Positions 25,815 to 34,576 are shown, numbered from the stretch's first letter. The stretch: 64,000 bases of DNA from a bacterium (GCA_030535455.1 JAUNJY010000003.1:99449-163448); one strand, 5' to 3'. Notes: generated by a model from the sequence alone, not told the origin. Program-made: numbers and translations.

Positions 25815-26744
25815 CTAGGCTAGATAAAATTCCTTATTTATTATACAAAGTATTCCATAAAGTAATGCTGTAACATTTAAATGATAGTAATTCTTGTATG
25901 TAGAATTACTATGTGCTAAATCATTTCTCAAATTTAACTTCTTTGTAGAAAATAGAATCTGCATTGTTTTTCTAAATGTCTGATTTGTATATCTTTCAAA
26001 CTCTATTGTTCCTACCAGTTGATTTAATGTTTTAAAGCCTTTAAGTATATCTTTCTCTGATCCTGTTAGGGTTATACCATAACGTTCGAGTAATTCAATG
26101 AATCCCTCTCCACAAGCATAAATACTGTTATATAATTTTGAATTTTTTCCAGTTAAAAAGTGGTATAAATCGATATCTTCCACACTCATAGTAATTTCAT
26201 TTGCATCCATTTTTGCTTTTAATTCCTGTATTTTCTCATTGAAAACCAACAGCTTTATTCTTCCCTTTAGTTCATTTTCGATTAGAGTTGCAAATATTAA
26301 CGTTGCACCATAAGCAGTATTACGTCCTGATGCCTTAGCATCTATTAACTCATTATATGCTGACCTAAGTAAACTCGACGTGGAAATAGCACCGCAAACG
26401 CCATCCTCTACTTGTTTTAGCCTAATATCTGGCTGATCAAATATATTAAAATATATCTGTCCCAAAACATTCGTATAATTTGTAAAATAAACAATTTGCT
26501 CATTGGATAAATTATAATTGTAATGATCAACATCTTCTATATCAGAAAAAACAAACTCTGAATTTTGAATCTCATTTTCGCACATATCAATTACATCATT
26601 AAGTAACTTAATAGTTTCATTCTTATTTGAAAAAATATTATAGTCAGAAAACTTTCTAGTATTATCCATCACAAACTGATTAGTGTCTGCATAATTTTCT
26701 AATACAACTCCTTGTTGCTTCGTAAATACATATTTTTTACTCAT
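25815..26744 (-). CDS. HEPN-like protein next to the ABC-3C operon
   Basis: 309 residues, helical. Near the C-terminus, LNLRNDLAHS contains R-x4-H (~residue 276-281), the active-site motif of HEPN ribonucleases, followed by a long helix YYHLNVTALLYGILCII. The N-terminal ~120 residues are unassigned. It lies 82 bp after the SMC-like gene on the same strand, with a terminator behind it, so it may be a fourth member of that system or a separate toxin-like cargo gene. The family assignment rests mainly on the motif and helix pattern. Confidence 0.55.
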   Translation of the reverse strand: MSKKYVFTKQQGVVLENYADTNQFVMDNTRKFSDYNIFSNKNETIKLLNDVIDMCENEIQNSEFVFSDIEDVDHYNYNLSNEQIVYFTNYTNVLGQIYFNIFDQPDIRLKQVEDGVCGAISTSSLLRSAYNELIDAKASGRNTAYGATLIFATLIENELKGRIKLLVFNEKIQELKAKMDANEITMSVEDIDLYHFLTGKNSKLYNSIYACGEGFIELLERYGITLTGSEKDILKGFKTLNQLVGTIEFERYTNQTFRKTMQILFSTKKLNLRNDLAHSNSTYKNYYHLNVTALLYGILCIINKEFYLA

Positions 26745-26826
26745 ATGCTACCTTCTTTCTTGTCCTCTATATTCTTACTTATAATTACAATGCTCTTTTT
26801 TCATTGTATAATTGCTTAACCTTGTT

Positions 26827-28743
26827 CTATTCATTCTCATTCTTAACCTTAAACAACATACCGTTATCAGACAAATATTGTATTCTATACGGATCTAAGT
26901 CATTTGTATACTCATCATAACCACATGTCACAATTAACTGGCAATCCTCGTTAAATTCAAGCAAATATCGCTGTAGACGAATTAAATCCTGAATTTCAAT
27001 ACCACCATTTTTCATTGTGTCCATAAGGAGAAATCGTGGATAATTAATCTTTATCTCATCATTTAATGACATTTTAAGAAACGTCAAAAAATAAAACACA
27101 CGTTTAGGAACACTAAAGCTCTGTTCCCTATAACCTGGAATAATAGGCACATAGTTTCTATCTAATTTCAGGCCATTATAATTTTGATCATTATAGAAAT
27201 CTGATAAATACTTACTATAGATTTCCTGAAACATTCCTATATTCTCATCTAGTATCTTTTCCTTCTCTTCTTCTAATGCCTCTAATCTTGACTTTTTCTT
27301 CTGTAACTCTGTAGACTTTTTATTTATTTCAGATTGTTCTTCTGAAATCTTTTTATAGTACTCATTAATTAACTCTATATTTCGAATCTCTTCATTTAAT
27401 CTTATTATGTTATTGGAAATCTCATCTATAGAAGTATATCTATTATTGCCAACAGAATTAACTATACTTTTTATGGTATTAATAGTCTCTTCTTTCTGTC
27501 TATATGCTACTTCTATTCTCTCCTTGAATCTTTTAATATCCTCTTCGTAGCTGCTAATACTTCTTTCTACTGTCTGGAGACCTTTTACCTTAGACTTAAT
27601 CATGCTCTTATACTCTTTATCACTATAAATAAACCTACTAAAGTCCAAATATTTATCAGATCCACATATACATCTTTTATTTGACAAATCAACCTTTTCA
27701 TTACAAAATGGGCATCTATCTTCAGCAATAATATCAATATAGCTGGCTGTAAAAAGAATCTTCTGTAACATTTCTATCTCACTTAGAATATCTTTTTTAA
27801 CAATCTTACTCTTTGATAAATTACTCTCAGCACTATTTACCTTATCATCATACGAACTAATTATGTATGTATATTCGATTAATTTCTTTTGTAATTCTAA
27901 TAAGCTCTCTTGTATTCCTTCTCCTAAGGGACTATCCTCTTCTTGAATCTCGTCCCTTATACTAACTAGCCTTTGTCTTTCTTTTTTACATTTTTCTAAA
28001 CTCATCAATATATTTTCTTCGGAAACATCAATATTAACAACAATCTTATCTTTTATTATCTGTATGCTCTTAATCTCATTTTTTTTGTCCTCAATTTCTT
28101 TTTGTATATTTCTTATTTCATTATAGACTTGATAATATTCTGGCATAAAGCTCATCATTAAAACTTCAAATATTGCACGCTTCATTAACTCACTATTTCT
28201 AACGTAATTTTTACTTGAGATGCCAAACTCTCCTATTATTGTTCTATTATTTCCCTGCTCATAGTACACATATCTCATCAAATCTTCAAAGTTAAGATAA
28301 TGTCGTTGATTATATTGCTCCATTTGTACAATATCAATATTTAATTTATTGCAGATCCAATCAGAAAATGTTTTCCCTTCTTTCTCATATAAGTAACCAT
28401 TTCTTGTTATATTCAATATAAGATATTCTTCTGTTTTAGGATTATATATATTAATAAAGTTATCTCCAATTGCTCGTTTTAATACATATACTTGATTCCC
28501 AATTTCAACTTCAAGCGCTACATAATTGTTATTATCTGTTGTTATAACTGTAATGTTTTCTTTCTCTTTTGAGTCAAAATATTTTACTTCCATTCCCAGT
28601 GCATAAACTATCAAATATGTAAATGTTGATTTTCCGTTTCCGTTATCCCCCTCCACAACATTAAGTCCCTTTTTAAATTTGTCATTAAAATAATAGTACT
28701 TGTCGCCTTCATACTTTAATGATTTTATTACTATTCTTCCCAT
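26827..28743 (-). CDS. SMC/Rad50-like ABC ATPase of a Lamassu/ABC-3C-like system
   Basis: 638 residues. Walker A EGDNGNGKST (~31-40); long coiled coils (~200-330 and ~375-510) around a zinc-hook-like CPFC...CICG at ~342-358; then a C-terminal ATPase half with FLLMDTMKNGG in the Walker B position. The usual catalytic Glu after the Asp is Thr here, and a canonical LSGGQ signature is not visible (FSVPKRVFYFL lies there). These variants occur in LmuB/DdmC-like and other three-component ATPases. It overlaps the small middle gene by 13 nt. Likely role: DNA sensing that unleashes the nuclease subunit. Confidence 0.78.
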   Translation of the reverse strand: MGRIVIKSLKYEGDKYYYFNDKFKKGLNVVEGDNGNGKSTFTYLIVYALGMEVKYFDSKEKENITVITTDNNNYVALEVEIGNQVYVLKRAIGDNFINIYNPKTEEYLILNITRNGYLYEKEGKTFSDWICNKLNIDIVQMEQYNQRHYLNFEDLMRYVYYEQGNNRTIIGEFGISSKNYVRNSELMKRAIFEVLMMSFMPEYYQVYNEIRNIQKEIEDKKNEIKSIQIIKDKIVVNIDVSEENILMSLEKCKKERQRLVSIRDEIQEEDSPLGEGIQESLLELQKKLIEYTYIISSYDDKVNSAESNLSKSKIVKKDILSEIEMLQKILFTASYIDIIAEDRCPFCNEKVDLSNKRCICGSDKYLDFSRFIYSDKEYKSMIKSKVKGLQTVERSISSYEEDIKRFKERIEVAYRQKEETINTIKSIVNSVGNNRYTSIDEISNNIIRLNEEIRNIELINEYYKKISEEQSEINKKSTELQKKKSRLEALEEEKEKILDENIGMFQEIYSKYLSDFYNDQNYNGLKLDRNYVPIIPGYREQSFSVPKRVFYFLTFLKMSLNDEIKINYPRFLLMDTMKNGGIEIQDLIRLQRYLLEFNEDCQLIVTCGYDEYTNDLDPYRIQYLSDNGMLFKVKNENE

Positions 28744-29261
28744 ACCAATACTCCATTCTGCTTAAATAAATTATCTACTACTGTTATATAATTAATTGTT
28801 CTGATTCTCGGTACTGTACTTCTAATCTTTCTAATATTGCTTATCTCCGATTTAAAAAGATTATTCTGGGCAAATAATTTTGCAATATCTTCTCTTATAA
28901 GTATCACATTCGTTTTGCCTTCTTCTGATTGTAACTGAACCATTTCTTTTTTCTCTAAAAGCAATAACACATATCTTAACATAGTAATATTCTGAAATGA
29001 GTTATAATACAGCTTCTCTAGTTCATGTCTTATAGAATTGTTTGCTTGAGTCTTTCCTTTATAGTAATCACCAAAAATTTGTGTTAATTCACTATCACTA
29101 ATTATTGGGATTAAAAATACTAGTTTTCTGTAATCCTTAAAGTAATTCCTCCCAGTATTATTTAGCTCACATAGAATTAATATAATACTGTATGTAATCA
29201 TATATAAGTCCTCATTTTCATTATACAGTAAACGTTTTAAATCAAATTCCTTATTCCTCAT
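28731..29261 (-). CDS. Small middle component of the Lamassu/ABC-3C-like system
   Basis: 176 residues, helical, with a possible winged helix in the C-terminal half (MLRYVLLLLEKKEMVQLQ...NVILIREDIAKLFA). It overlaps both neighbours (11 nt with the nuclease gene, 13 nt with the SMC gene), so the three are one translationally coupled unit. Size and position fit the middle component (LmuC/DdmB or ABC-3C 'MC') that bridges effector and ATPase. There is no sequence motif of its own, so the call rests on context. Confidence 0.6.
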   Translation of the reverse strand: MRNKEFDLKRLLYNENEDLYMITYSIILILCELNNTGRNYFKDYRKLVFLIPIISDSELTQIFGDYYKGKTQANNSIRHELEKLYYNSFQNITMLRYVLLLLEKKEMVQLQSEEGKTNVILIREDIAKLFAQNNLFKSEISNIRKIRSTVPRIRTINYITVVDNLFKQNGVLVWEE

Positions 29262-30498
29262 CTTCTACCTCTTCCTCAAAACAGAAAAAACACTCATCGA
29301 TAAGTAGCATAACTATTTTTTCAATGACTATCTTATTATTTATACCATAATCATAATCCTGTTTCAGCGATTCAATATCTTTGACAGCACTCTCTTTTAA
29401 TTCGCTTACAATAGCCTTTAACTCTCCAAACGCATAATTATTCTTATATTTCACTTTATCATCAAAGGTTCGCTCCATACTTTCGTATACGCGATATCGT
29501 AAAGCTTTTATCTGATTTTTATCATAATTCTTTAGTTCTGCCCTAACAGTTGTTGCCTCATTATTGAACCGTTTCATAGAGCTACTCTTAACAGAAGAAC
29601 ATACTGCTCTAATTTTCTCCTCTATATTACGAAATTTATCTTCACCCAATGATTCCTCTATTTCGTTCCAGTTTTCATAAACAGAATCTATTCTTAAAGT
29701 AGTACCTGTTTTCTCAGATTCATAAAATATGTTTTTCACCATATCAGTATTGATAATTTTCTGAAAAACCTTATCATACGCCATACGCTCATCAATCTTA
29801 TCCAATAAAATACTTGATATTGATTCGATACTATTTATGTGAGATGCATTAAAAAAACGACTTCGACGAATTTCATTGTGATATGATTCCATTATAGTAC
29901 TTAAACTATCTTGTCCAAATTGAAACTCTATCTTCTGTAAAAAAGTTTTCCAATCATCATTTGAAAATCTCTTTATCTCATTATAATGTCCAATATCCTT
30001 TTGTTCTTTATTTTCTATATCCTCTTCTTTTATTCCGTATGCATCCTTATAGTTTGATATCAAAAATTTCTTTATATATTCTAATACTTCATTGGAATAA
30101 TCTTTATCTATTAATGCTTTAATTACTCCATTTTTAGGAATAGTTAATCCCAGCTCCTTAATTCGTTCAGTACTCCTCTCTTTCACATAATCTACGTTTG
30201 TAAAAAATACAAACACCATCTTACTTGGTTTTCCCAGCTCGATATATTGATCTAAAAAATTAATAAAGGACTTTACTATTTCCTCACTATTAAAACTAAA
30301 ATTTTTACTATACTCCTTATCCTGTTCTAAGACTTCTTCGCCCTCTTTATTAATAAAAAAATTATCATCTCTAAACTCAGGAATAGCAATTATATTGGTT
30401 TGATCATCTTCATAAATTAACTCCAACACTCTTTTAGCTAATCTAATCTTTTGATACCGATATCCCTTATATGTACTACTTGCCTCTCTGTTAATCAT
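29251..30498 (-). CDS. Cap4-like (DUF4297-type) nuclease effector of the Lamassu/ABC-3C-like system
   Basis: 415 residues. The N-terminus STYKGYRYQKIRLAKRVLEL, then IPEFRDDNFF and VLEQDKEYSKNFSFNS, follows the GxxYQ - E..DD - Q.K order of Cap4/DUF4297 PD-(D/E)xK-like nucleases found as LmuA/DdmA effectors. The catalytic assignment is by pattern only. The C-terminal two thirds are helical and probably contact the partners. I chose the ATG at 30498 (GGAGT 8 nt upstream); a GTG 9 nt earlier is in frame. It is first in the order nuclease - middle component - SMC, the same order as ddmABC. Confidence 0.65.
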   Translation of the reverse strand: MINREASSTYKGYRYQKIRLAKRVLELIYEDDQTNIIAIPEFRDDNFFINKEGEEVLEQDKEYSKNFSFNSEEIVKSFINFLDQYIELGKPSKMVFVFFTNVDYVKERSTERIKELGLTIPKNGVIKALIDKDYSNEVLEYIKKFLISNYKDAYGIKEEDIENKEQKDIGHYNEIKRFSNDDWKTFLQKIEFQFGQDSLSTIMESYHNEIRRSRFFNASHINSIESISSILLDKIDERMAYDKVFQKIINTDMVKNIFYESEKTGTTLRIDSVYENWNEIEESLGEDKFRNIEEKIRAVCSSVKSSSMKRFNNEATTVRAELKNYDKNQIKALRYRVYESMERTFDDKVKYKNNYAFGELKAIVSELKESAVKDIESLKQDYDYGINNKIVIEKIVMLLIDECFFCFEEEVEDEE

Positions 30499-30839
30499 AA
30501 TTAGCACTCCAATTATTCACCTAAATATTTTTAGGTTACTTATATTAATTAATATCATTTATAAATTTAAATGTATTTTTATAACTATTCTAATCTATAT
30601 ATTGTTTATTTACAAGATAATGGATAATACTACTTATTGAGCCAATAATTTTAATTCTTTCTTTACTTAAAACTGCTTAAATATCACTGGTTACTAGATT
30701 CTAAGGTGCAATATCGTATCTTACCTTATCAGCAATAAAAAATTGAAGACATAGCAAGATACCTGATTATATCACCGTATAACTGAGTTTCTCGGCTTAA
30801 ACATCTTCTATTCGTACTGATTTATGTAATCACATTAGT

Positions 30840-31080
30840 TTTACCATTAACTAGTCTGTCCATTATGTCTATTGTTACTAATGCTTACCTGCTCTCTAGA
30901 GCACCAAACTACCACCATGACTGTTATTAAGGTTATTGGTCGCCATTCACCTAGCAGAGTAAAATTACCTGACAGGCCTTGCAATAGAAGTAATCTTGGC
31001 TTGAATCCTACTCTTGTTGATTTATTGCATCGGCTCAACTCACCTATCGTTTATAGTGTCACGGCATCACTTTACAACTA
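30840..31080. other. Non-coding segment of unusual composition upstream of the defence operon
   Basis: The ~700-bp gap 30499-31213 has no convincing gene. Its part at about 30840-31080 is clearly less AT-rich than the surrounding island, contains the palindrome GCTCTCTAGAGC (30891-30902), and has open frames on both strands without ribosome sites. It could be an RNA gene, an origin or an oriT-like site. The rest (30499-30840) is plain AT-rich DNA. Confidence 0.35.
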
Positions 31081-31090
31081 TTTTCAGTTT

Positions 31091-31186
31091 TAACGTTGTA
31101 TAACGATGTATATATTACCACATACTTTATAACGTTGTAAAGTGTTTTAACGTTGTACTTTATTAATTCAATTATTTAACGTTGTA
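31091..31186. repeat. Array of TAACGTTGTA repeats before an RHH gene
   Basis: TAACGTTGTA occurs at 31091, 31130, 31148 and 31177, with a one-base variant (TAACGATGTA) at 31101. Start-to-start spacings are 10, 29, 18 and 29 bp. The last copy is 28 bp before the RHH gene start. RHH proteins bind such direct repeats co-operatively, so this is probably an operator array; a replication iteron array is the alternative. Confidence 0.75.
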
Positions 31187-31213
31187 TGATAGACTACTAA
31201 TGAGGTGAAAAGA

Positions 31214-31396
31214 ATGGCCAATAATTTATATAAAACTAGAAAACAATACACAATGACAGTTGATACAAAATTATTTGATACATTGAATGAATTATCAAGA
31301 CAGACTAGAATCCCTAAGTCAAAACTTGTTGATGAAGCATTAGAATTGTTGTTTGAAAAACATCAGATAGAAATCCTTGTTCAAAATGAAGAATAG
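31214..31396 (+). CDS. Ribbon-helix-helix regulator, integrase-proximal
   Basis: 60 residues: QYTMTVDTKLFDTLNELSRQ and IPKSKLVDEALELLFEKH give the strand-helix-turn-helix of a CopG/Arc-type repressor. The ATG at 31214 follows TGAGGTGAAAAG. It is divergent from the defence operon and convergent with the integrase gene, directly behind the TAACGTTGTA repeat array. Probably an autoregulated switch for the island or the defence operon; a partner toxin is not seen. Confidence 0.8.
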   Translation: MANNLYKTRKQYTMTVDTKLFDTLNELSRQTRIPKSKLVDEALELLFEKHQIEILVQNEE

Positions 31397-31399
31397 CTA

Positions 31400-31438
31400 A
31401 AAAGCCACTTAAGTAAATATATACTTAGTGGCTTTTGT
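31400..31438. terminator. Bidirectional terminator between RHH gene and integrase gene
   Basis: AAAAGCCACTTAAGT pairs with ACTTAGTGGCTTTT (one bulge), with A and T runs on the outer sides. It serves the convergent RHH (+) and integrase (-) genes. Confidence 0.85.
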
Positions 31439-31458
31439 TATATCAATTGATTATTAAA

Positions 31459-32457
31459 TTAATACTTCTTTATCTTTACATTGTCATATTTCTTATGTTT
31501 GGGTTTAAAATCCTCCAATGGATTAAACTCATCTACAATATTCACAAGATCAGTAGGATTGAATGCATAGTAACGTTCTAACATCTTCATACTCTTATGC
31601 CCTGTGATCCTTTTTAGCATAACTGGTGACATTCCTTTACGTACTGACAAGGTAATAAACGTATGTCTGTACAAATGTAATCCATACCGCTTAACCCCTC
31701 TCCTTAGCGAATATCTCTTAACTAATGTCTGTAATACTGTCCTTTGTATCTGCTCCCCGTAGATATTACAAAACAAATAGTCCTCTCTAGATGCATTCCG
31801 AACTTGTATCCACTCACTAAGTGCCATATGAAGTGTTGATGATATCGGTATAATTCTAGCTTCATTGTTCTTGGTCACATTTAAAGTAATATAGCCTTGC
31901 TCCAAACTTACATCCTTTATTCTAAGATTTCTAAGCTCCTGTGCCCGAATTCCAGTAGAAAGAAATGTGCTAATAATAACCCATGCTCGAAACTCACAAA
32001 AGTCATTCGAAGTAGGTCTCTTCAATAAAACCTCTAGCTCTTCTTGCGTATAAATATCTTTAATTGTCTCTTGTTCCACCATATGCGTAAACTCAATCTT
32101 CTCTTTGATATATCCCTTCTCTACTCCATATAGAATTGTTGGTGAAACTTTGAATACATAGCTGTTGATTGTTGTCGCCTTGTGAGCTTTCTGTAGATGT
32201 AAGTAATAGTTATTAATAAGCTCCTGCGTTACATCGTAACACATTAAATCATATCCAGCAAAATCAAGAAAGTATCTAGTAGCGTACTCATATCCTTTTA
32301 TTGTAGTCTCTGATAAATTCTTTATTTTACATACCCTAACATACAATTCAAATAGGCTACGGTAGCTTATATTCGTTACTGCATACTCAGCTGACACCTT
32401 TCTCTTCCTTCTCTTAATCTCTGGTAAAATAGTTGTTTCCATTGGCTCTTTGTTCAT
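31459..32457 (-). CDS. int: Tyrosine recombinase/integrase of the island
   Basis: 332 residues. An N-terminal SAM-like core-binding domain (~35-130) is followed by the catalytic domain with the first Arg in STGIRAQELRNL, the HLYRHTF box (His and Arg), the late TGHKSMKMLERYY box with the second His and the nucleophilic Tyr. It is about 410 bp from the guaA 3' repeat, the expected position for an integrase next to its attachment site. Expected function: integration and excision at guaA. Confidence 0.95.
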   Translation of the reverse strand: MNKEPMETTILPEIKRRKRKVSAEYAVTNISYRSLFELYVRVCKIKNLSETTIKGYEYATRYFLDFAGYDLMCYDVTQELINNYYLHLQKAHKATTINSYVFKVSPTILYGVEKGYIKEKIEFTHMVEQETIKDIYTQEELEVLLKRPTSNDFCEFRAWVIISTFLSTGIRAQELRNLRIKDVSLEQGYITLNVTKNNEARIIPISSTLHMALSEWIQVRNASREDYLFCNIYGEQIQRTVLQTLVKRYSLRRGVKRYGLHLYRHTFITLSVRKGMSPVMLKRITGHKSMKMLERYYAFNPTDLVNIVDEFNPLEDFKPKHKKYDNVKIKKY

Positions 32458-32476
32458 ATGGAAGCCTCCTTTATAA

Positions 32477-32537
32477 TAAAAAAATAGGTAGCTATGATTG
32501 CCACTTTTTTAATAAAAATAGCTTTCATAACTACCTA
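32477..32537 (-). terminator. Hairpin terminator upstream of the integrase gene
   Basis: TAGGTAGCTATGA (32485-32497) pairs with TCATAACTACCTA (32525-32537), one mismatch; the A-run at 32477-32484 makes a U-run on the minus strand. It would stop guaA read-through before the integrase gene. Confidence 0.7.
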
Positions 32538-32613
32538 CTTCTTTACAATTTCCATCGACAAAATCATAGTTTTTCTCTGTAAAATCATGTATACATAGCC
32601 CCAATATTTTTTA

Positions 32614-32640
32614 CATTATATCCCAACATATGATATAATG
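32614..32640 (+). promoter_or_regulatory. Promoter with overlapping palindrome before the zinc-ribbon gene
   Basis: CATTATATC (32614-32622) and GATATAATG (32632-32640) are perfect 9-bp inverted arms. The right arm contains TATAAT, with a TTTACA-like -35 about 18 bp upstream. A repressor site over the -10 box is likely. Confidence 0.55.
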
Positions 32641-32670
32641 TATTTATCAAATGGAAAGGAGGAAATGCTT

Positions 32671-32802
32671 ATGCCAACTACAGGTGAAAAACCAGGAAAA
32701 GGTACATATACTTGTGATAATTGCGATGAAGAAGTAACTTTAGATGATGATACTGATACATTACCACCATGTCCTAAGTGTCACGAAACAGAATATCATT
32801 AA
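32671..32802 (+). CDS. Small zinc-ribbon protein
   Basis: 43 residues, MPTTGEKPGKGTYTCDNCDE then a CPKC pair: two CxxC motifs (residues ~15-18 and ~34-37) with an acidic middle, the pattern of small 'zinc ribbon' proteins common in Clostridia. Very strong ribosome site GGAAAGGAGG. It lies between the integrase gene and the guaA repeat, hence inside the island, on the opposite strand to both. Function unknown; a regulatory or RNA-polymerase-associated role is possible. Confidence 0.8.
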   Translation: MPTTGEKPGKGTYTCDNCDEEVTLDDDTDTLPPCPKCHETEYH

Positions 32803-32824
32803 CTTCCTCGTCAATTTATCTCAA

Positions 32825-32856
32825 CGCTCTGAAGTGGATTTTTATATCGCTTCAGA
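32825..32856. terminator. Hairpin between zinc-ribbon gene and guaA
   Basis: GCTCTGAAG (32826-32834) pairs with CTTCAGAGC, followed by TTCTTCT on the plus side. It probably ends the zinc-ribbon transcript. Confidence 0.6.
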
Positions 32857-32868
32857 GCTTCTTCTAAA

Positions 32869-34410
32869 TCACTCGAATTCAATCGTAGCAGGTGGTTTCC
32901 CCGTACAATCATACAGTACGCGGTTAATACCCTTGACTTCATTTACAATTCTAGAACTTACTTTTCCGATTACTTCCCAAGGAATTTCAGCAAATTCAGC
33001 TGTCATAAAGTCAGTTGTTGTTACTGCACGTAATACACATGCATAGTCATACGTTCTTTCATCACCCATACAACCAACAGATTTCATATTAGTTAACGCT
33101 GCAAAGTACTGGCCGATTTTACGATCCCAGCCAGCTGCTGCGATTTCTTCACGGTAGATATAGTCTGCATCTTGTACTAAGCGTACTTTTTCAGCAGTAA
33201 TATCACCAATGATACGGATTGCAAGACCTGGACCTGGGAATGGCTGTCTGTATACTAAGTATTCAGGGATGCCAAGTTCAAGACCAGTTTTTCGAACTTC
33301 ATCTTTGAATAAAAGACGAAGTGGTTCAATGATTTCTTTAAAATCTACACAATCAGGAAGACCGCCAACATTGTGGTGGGATTTGATTACAGCAGATTTA
33401 CCAAGACCGGATTCAATAACATCTGGGTAGATTGTTCCTTGAACAAGGAAGTCTACAGCACCAATCTTTTGTGCCTCTTCTTCAAATACACGGATGAATT
33501 CTTCACCGATGATCTTACGTTTTTCTTCTGGTTCTGTTACGCCTGCAAGTTTTTCATAGAAACGTTCTTGAGCATTTACACGAATAAAGTTTAAGTCGTA
33601 GTGGCCTTCTGGACCAAATACTGCTTCTACTTCATCGCCTTCATTTTTACGAAGTAAGCCGTGGTCAACGAATACACAAGTTAACTGTTTTCCAACTGCT
33701 TTGGAAAGCATTACTGCTGCTACTGAAGAATCGACACCACCGGAAAGGGCACAAAGAACTTTACCGTCGCCAACCTTTTCACGGATTGCTTTAATTGACT
33801 CTTCAACAAAGGAATCCATTTTCCAGTCGCCAGAACATCCACACACTTCAAATAAGAAGTTAGAAAGCATTTTTGTACCTTCTACCGTATGCTCTACTTC
33901 TGGATGGAATTGCACTGCATATAAGTTCTTATCTGCATTTTCCATTGCTGCAAATGGGCAAGACTCTGTATGAGCACTTGCTGTAAATCCTTCTGGTAAC
34001 TTAGAAATATAAAGTGAATGGCTCATCCAGCATACAGTAGATGCTGCAACACCTTTAAATAATTTGGATTCGCTGTTTGTATTCACTTCTGTCTTTCCAT
34101 ATTCTCTAAGAGTTGCTTTTTCTACCGTACCGCCCAATAAGTGACTCATAAGCTGTGCACCATAACAGATTCCGAGTACTGGAATACCAAGGTTAAAGAT
34201 TTCTGGATCGCACATTGGAGCGCCTTCCTCTGTTAAACTGGATGGGCCTCCTGTAAAAATGATACCTACTGGGTTGATTTCTTTGATCTTCTCAATACTT
34301 GTATTGTATGCCATAACCTCACAGTATACATTACACTCTCTGACGCGTCTTGCAATCAATTGATTGTATTGACCACCAAAGTCTAGAACAATAACCATTT
34401 CCTTCTTCAC
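32869..34410 (-). CDS. guaA: GMP synthase (glutamine-hydrolysing)
   Basis: 513 residues: a class I glutamine amidotransferase domain with the nucleophile in GICYGAQ (~residue 80) and FHPEVEHT His-Glu; an ATP-pyrophosphatase domain with the P-loop [10 protein letters not shown] (~225); and the dimerisation domain ending KPPATIEFE. It converts XMP to GMP. The reading frame is intact, but its 3' end holds the island's attachment repeat, and the final 6-7 codons differ from the displaced copy at 18025. The native terminator has been separated from it. Confidence 0.97.
   Translation of the reverse strand: MKKEMVIVLDFGGQYNQLIARRVRECNVYCEVMAYNTSIEKIKEINPVGIIFTGGPSSLTEEGAPMCDPEIFNLGIPVLGICYGAQLMSHLLGGTVEKATLREYGKTEVNTNSESKLFKGVAASTVCWMSHSLYISKLPEGFTASAHTESCPFAAMENADKNLYAVQFHPEVEHTVEGTKMLSNFLFEVCGCSGDWKMDSFVEESIKAIREKVGDGKVLCALSGGVDSSVAAVMLSKAVGKQLTCVFVDHGLLRKNEGDEVEAVFGPEGHYDLNFIRVNAQERFYEKLAGVTEPEEKRKIIGEEFIRVFEEEAQKIGAVDFLVQGTIYPDVIESGLGKSAVIKSHHNVGGLPDCVDFKEIIEPLRLLFKDEVRKTGLELGIPEYLVYRQPFPGPGLAIRIIGDITAEKVRLVQDADYIYREEIAAAGWDRKIGQYFAALTNMKSVGCMGDERTYDYACVLRAVTTTDFMTAEFAEIPWEVIGKVSSRIVNEVKGINRVLYDCTGKPPATIEFE
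32888..32913. repeat. Right attachment-site repeat (26 bp)
   Basis: Identical to 18044-18069; it encodes YDCTGKPPA of intact guaA. With its partner it bounds the island. Confidence 0.8.
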
Positions 34411-34576
34411 GTGAACTTCCTCCTAATTGAACATCTGTTGCATTTATAAGTATGAATTTATAATTTACACTATTCTACCCTATTTTTAATAAATACACTA
34501 GCCTTAATTTAATTTTTGGTATTATGTCGATTTCTATCACTTTTAATGAGTAGTTTTTTGTACTATTTTTATGAAC

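Larger units (their letters stand above)
18044..32913. mobile_element. Genomic island integrated in guaA 3' end; phage-satellite-like
   Basis: About 14.9 kb bounded by a perfect 26-bp direct repeat in guaA coding sequence, with a tyrosine recombinase gene next to the intact guaA. Contents in order from the integrase: ribbon-helix-helix regulator, three-gene Lamassu/ABC-3C-like operon, HEPN-like gene, regulators and replication-initiator-like gene, terminase small subunit, prohead protease homologue, GIY-YIG nuclease, DUF3800-like gene and an unknown gene. It is more AT-rich than the flanks by eye. No portal, large terminase, major capsid, tail, relaxase or conjugation gene was found, which argues for a phage satellite rather than a prophage or ICE. 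The guaA 3' end is a known integration hotspot for islands. Confidence 0.85.

Noticed and set aside
30847-31093. Overlapping open frames of 63 (minus) and 73 (plus) codons upstream of the defence operon
   Set aside because: Neither has a ribosome site or a recognisable protein pattern, and they overlap each other; treated as non-coding.
18025-32913. Island as an integrative conjugative element
   Set aside because: No relaxase, coupling protein, VirB4-like or other type IV secretion gene is visible.
18025-32913. Island as a complete prophage
   Set aside because: No large terminase, portal, major capsid, tail, lysis or phage replication block is visible.
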